Shown here: positions 61,533 to 64,000 of the stretch, piece by piece
How the letters are laid out: each line of letters begins with the position of its first letter
Numbering within the stretch: the stretch's first letter is position 1
Source: Ga0077527 sp964531455
GTDB taxonomy: Bacteria; Pseudomonadota; Gammaproteobacteria; Burkholderiales; SG8-41
Reading direction: 5' to 3'
DNA: 64,000 bases
Assembly (NCBI GenBank): GCA_964531455.1
Contig: CAZHFZ010000005.1
Span: forward strand, 30,043 to 94,042
The notes under the pieces: model-generated
Seen by the model: only the letters and a program-made list of their open reading frames with translations
The model's database searches: none
Told to the model about the DNA's origin: nothing
Program-made: the position numbers and the translations under genes

Positions 61533-62498
61533 ATGAAACCCGCAATCCTGGCCGGCGTCCTGGCGTCAGCATTCTTTGTGACACCGGCCGCAGCACAACC
61601 CTATCCCTCGAAACCGGTACGCATCATCGTGCCCTTTGTCCCCGCCGGCCCCACCGACAATCAGGCGCGTTGGGCGGCGCAACAACTTACCGCCGCCACC
61701 GGTCAGCAGTTCATCGTCGACAACCGCCCGGGGGCGGGTGGGGTTCCCGGCACCGAAGCCGTGGTCAAAAGCGCACCCGATGGCTACACCCTGCTTGCAG
61801 GCAACCCCGGGCCGTTGACCATTGCGCCCAATGTTCGCAACACGATGCCCTACGATACGCTGCGCGACCTCATACCCATCGTGCTGATTGCACGCAGTGC
61901 CAGTTGCATCTGCCTGCATCCCAGCCTGCCCGCACGCAACGTCAGGGAGTTCGTTGCGCTGGCCAAGGCCCAGCCCGGCAAGATCAACTACGGCTCTCCC
62001 GGCGTCGGCACCGTCGGCCATTTCGCCACCGAACTGTTTGCCTTCCAGGCCGGCGTGAAGCTCAACCACATCCCGTACAAGGGCGCGGCGCAGTACACCA
62101 TCGATTTGATCGCCGGCAACATCGAGCTTGCGATCAACCAGTTCGCCATCGCTACGCCACACGTCAATTCCGGCAAACTGCGATGCCTCGGCGCAACATC
62201 GCGCGAACGCTCGCCACTTCTGCCTAACGTGCCGACCATTGCCGAGCAGGGCATCAAGGATTTCGAAAGTTACAACTGGAACGGCGTGCTGGCGCCGGCA
62301 GGCACTCCGCCCGCCATCATCAGCCGCATCGCCGAAATCGTCTCCAAACAGCTGGCAACACCGGATGCTCGGGCGCTGTACTCCGGACAGGGCCATGAAG
62401 CCAGCGGCATCGTCACTACGGCCTACGTCGACTTCATCAAGGCCGAAACCGAAAAATGGGCAAAAATTGCCCGCGTCGCCAACATCCCGAAACAATAA
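61533..62498 (+). CDS. Bug/TctC-family periplasmic solute receptor
   Basis: A 321-residue binding protein from ATG 61533, with GGAGGAG at 61523-61529. Signal peptide MKPAILAGVLASAFFVTPAA. Mature part: YPSKPVRIIVPFVPAGPTDN and VDNRPGAGGVPGTEAV. As with the other Bug gene there is no TctAB partner. It is followed after 9 bases by the alpha/beta hydrolase, so the ligand is probably a precursor of that enzyme's substrate; this is inference. Confidence 0.94.
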   Translation: MKPAILAGVLASAFFVTPAAAQPYPSKPVRIIVPFVPAGPTDNQARWAAQQLTAATGQQFIVDNRPGAGGVPGTEAVVKSAPDGYTLLAGNPGPLTIAPNVRNTMPYDTLRDLIPIVLIARSASCICLHPSLPARNVREFVALAKAQPGKINYGSPGVGTVGHFATELFAFQAGVKLNHIPYKGAAQYTIDLIAGNIELAINQFAIATPHVNSGKLRCLGATSRERSPLLPNVPTIAEQGIKDFESYNWNGVLAPAGTPPAIISRIAEIVSKQLATPDARALYSGQGHEASGIVTTAYVDFIKAETEKWAKIARVANIPKQ

Positions 62499-62507
62499 GG
62501 AACCGTC

Positions 62508-63680
62508 ATGACCGTGAAGAAGGAATCCACCTATTTCATGTACTTCCCCGGCAACTACCGGTGGTCGTCTGCATTCATCAACATGATGAGTTCCGCACCG
62601 TACGGCGGCTCGGAAATCAGCGAACTGCACAAGATCGGCGTGCAGCTGAAAGACAAGGATCCGGAAGACGACGATGCCTGGTTCCACGCCTGCGTCAATG
62701 TCGCCGACAAGGTGCGCGCGCATGCCGAACGCTTCGAAGCTTCCAAACATGCGACTTCCGCTGCGCACGCCTATCTGCGTGCCTGCAACTACTACCAGAT
62801 GGCCGAGCGTTTCCGCACGCCGAAGGATGAGATCGCACTGGCTGCCTACAAGAAAGGCGTCGACTGTTTCCATCGCCATGTCGCGCTGACTGACGTCAAG
62901 ATCGAGATCGTCGAGATCCCGACCGCAGCGGGCCCCATCCCCGGTTATTTCGTCCATGCACAGAATGCCAAATCGAAAAAACCGCCCTGCGTGGTGTATT
63001 TCGACGGGCTCGACGTCACCAAGGAAATCCAGTACGTGCGCGGCGTGCCCGACCTGATCAAACGCGGCATCTCGGTGCTGGTGATGGACGGCCCCGGTAC
63101 CGGAGAAGCGATCCGCTTCCGCGGCCAGTACCTGCGTCATGACTATGAAGTCGCGGGCTCGGCCTGCGTCGACTGGCTGGAAAAACGCGATGACGTCGAT
63201 GCCAAAAAAATCGGCGTAGTCGCGATCAGCCTCGGCGGTTATTACGCGCCGCGCATGGCTTCGATGGAACCGCGTTTTGCCGCCTGCATCGCCTGGGGCG
63301 CGATCTGGGATTACCACGCGACCTGGAAAAAGCGCATTGAGGCAAAGTTCAAGACCTCCCTGTCGGTGCCGGGCCATCACATCACCTGGATCCTCGGCGT
63401 CGATACGCTCGACGAAGCGCTGAAAAAGCTCGAACCCTTCAAGCTCGACGGCGTCGTTCAAAAGATGAAATGCCCCTTCCTGATCGTCCACGGCGCCGAA
63501 GACGAGCAGGTGCCGCTGGCCGATGCCCAGGCGCTGTACAACGCCTCCGGCTCGCCCGACAAAACGCTGCGGGTATTTACCGCGGAAGAGGGCGGCGCGC
63601 AGCACTGCCAGCGCGATTACCTGACGCTGGGTGTCGCGGAAATGTGGAACTGGTTTGAGGACAAACTGCTGCGGTCCTGA
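62508..63680 (+). CDS. alpha/beta hydrolase (DHPON hydrolase/FrsA-like)
   Basis: A 390-residue protein. The first about 140 residues are a helical lid of the type seen in 2,6-dihydroxypseudooxynicotine hydrolase and FrsA. The hydrolase core has LVMDGPGTGEAIRF, the nucleophile Ser in VVAISLGGYY, the Asp in FLIVHGAEDEQVP, and the His in EGGAQHCQRD. C-C bond or ester hydrolysis of an organic acid is likely; the substrate is unknown. The stop overlaps the next small ORF by 1 base. Confidence 0.88.
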   Translation: MTVKKESTYFMYFPGNYRWSSAFINMMSSAPYGGSEISELHKIGVQLKDKDPEDDDAWFHACVNVADKVRAHAERFEASKHATSAAHAYLRACNYYQMAERFRTPKDEIALAAYKKGVDCFHRHVALTDVKIEIVEIPTAAGPIPGYFVHAQNAKSKKPPCVVYFDGLDVTKEIQYVRGVPDLIKRGISVLVMDGPGTGEAIRFRGQYLRHDYEVAGSACVDWLEKRDDVDAKKIGVVAISLGGYYAPRMASMEPRFAACIAWGAIWDYHATWKKRIEAKFKTSLSVPGHHITWILGVDTLDEALKKLEPFKLDGVVQKMKCPFLIVHGAEDEQVPLADAQALYNASGSPDKTLRVFTAEEGGAQHCQRDYLTLGVAEMWNWFEDKLLRS

Positions 63681-63838
63681 TGCGGTATTGCGAGCTGCGC
63701 CGCTGCCACGAATGCAACCAGCCCGTAGGCAGCAAGGACAAATTCTGCGTGCGTTGGGGGGCGAAGCTGCCCCGCGAGCCGCGCGGGATTAGAATCGGGC
63801 CTAAAGCTCCGGCAAACCCTGCCGTTAGTACGTCATAG
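63680..63838 (+). CDS. small zinc-ribbon-like protein with one Cys replaced by Trp
   Basis: A 52-residue ORF whose ATG uses the last base of the preceding stop (TGATG), so it may be translationally coupled. It reads RRCHECNQPVGSKDKFCVRW, a CxxC...CxxW array that looks like a CxxC...CxxC zinc ribbon with the final Cys lost. The following part is basic and Pro-rich. Metal binding would be weakened. I cannot tell whether it is expressed; the Cys pattern and start overlap are the only support. Confidence 0.45.
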   Translation: MRYCELRRCHECNQPVGSKDKFCVRWGAKLPREPRGIRIGPKAPANPAVSTS

Positions 63839-63861
63839 CCCAGTCCAACATCAGACAAGCC

Positions 63862-64000
63862 ATGCTTTACGCCAAAAGAAATATCGAAGGCCGGATTGAA
63901 AGCCTGTACAGCCAGCCGCTTGAAGGCGGAGAGGCGCTGGCGGCGGATCACCCGGACGTTTTGGCTTTCCTTCAGGCCGGCGGCGCGGCACAGGGCGCAT
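63862..64000 (+). CDS. start of a conserved small protein, cut by the window edge
   Basis: From ATG 63862 the frame is open to the edge and gives 46 residues (MLYAKRNIEGRIESLYSQPL, then ALAADHPDVLAFL). This resembles short proteobacterial proteins with the opening M.YVKRD..G.I and LPAD.PE..AFL, sometimes labelled tryptophan synthase beta-like without enzymatic evidence. The length and C-terminus are unknown. No strong Shine-Dalgarno is seen. Confidence 0.5.
   Translation, partial: MLYAKRNIEGRIESLYSQPLEGGEALAADHPDVLAFLQAGGAAQGA

Noticed and set aside
61566..63605. Open frame of 679 codons on the minus strand
   Set aside because: It is antisense to the Bug receptor and alpha/beta hydrolase, both of which have full motif support.

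Overview
The window is about 64 kb of GC-rich, gene-dense DNA from a betaproteobacterium. Three things point there. The block kdsD-kdsC-lptC-lptA-lptB-rpoN-hpf-ptsN-hprK-rapZ is in the order usual for that class. There are two Bug/TctC-type solute receptors, a family expanded in Burkholderiales and relatives. There is also an acyl-CoA/CoA-transferase gene set of the kind common in those bacteria. Genus and species cannot be read from the sequence. A run of ten N inside lptB (22876-22885) shows a draft or metagenomic assembly. No gene-free stretch exceeds about 300 bases.

Layout. (1) 1-13.6 kb: an MSHA-like type IV pilus operon. It runs from a sigma-54 activator cut by the window edge through mshM-L-N-E-G-I-J-K-like genes to two pseudopilin-like proteins, most joined by overlaps of a few bases. 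(2) 13.6-17.9 kb: a membrane histidine kinase on the minus strand, then an ABC-2-type permease, a TPR-like protein and a typical prepilin preceded by a sigma-54 promoter. (3) 18-28.3 kb: a CPA2 cation antiporter, then Kdo/LPS-transport genes, sigma-54, a ribosome hibernation factor, PTS-Ntr regulators, RapZ and a LON-domain protein. (4) 28.3-37.3 kb: mutY, tRNA-Gly(CCC), a small glycosyltransferase/methyltransferase islet ending at a decayed tRNA-Gly half, an erythromycin-esterase-like protein, and a fused ferredoxin-molybdoenzyme with a diheme cytochrome b-like partner. (5) 37.3-49.7 kb: housekeeping genes (Pat-type acetyltransferase, thiS-thiG, trmB, hemW, rdgB, rph, yicC-type RNase, gmk, rpoZ, spoT) plus one Bug receptor. 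(6) 49.7-57.4 kb: signalling genes (RR-PAS-GGDEF-EAL protein, single-domain RR, a frameshifted glycine-zipper gene, a small lipoprotein, the glrK-qseG-glrR set) and an mlaC-like gene. (7) 57.5-64 kb: a catabolic neighbourhood (Ldh2-type dehydrogenase, VOC epimerase, CoA transferase, BadI-like crotonase, Bug receptor, alpha/beta hydrolase) containing a 190-bp inverted-repeat element.

How the parts fit. The window holds rpoN itself, two NtrC-type activators and a near-consensus sigma-54 promoter at the pilin gene, so pilus expression is probably sigma-54 dependent. MshE carries the c-di-GMP-binding N-terminal motif, and an intact GGDEF-EAL protein is encoded 42 kb away, giving a plausible (unproven) c-di-GMP input to the pilus. 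RapZ, GlrK/QseG/GlrR and RpoN are all present, the set that is functionally linked in enterobacteria. The least familiar items are the two-gene molybdoenzyme/diheme cytochrome module, the tRNA-flanked islet, and the pilin operon with a permease lacking its ATPase.
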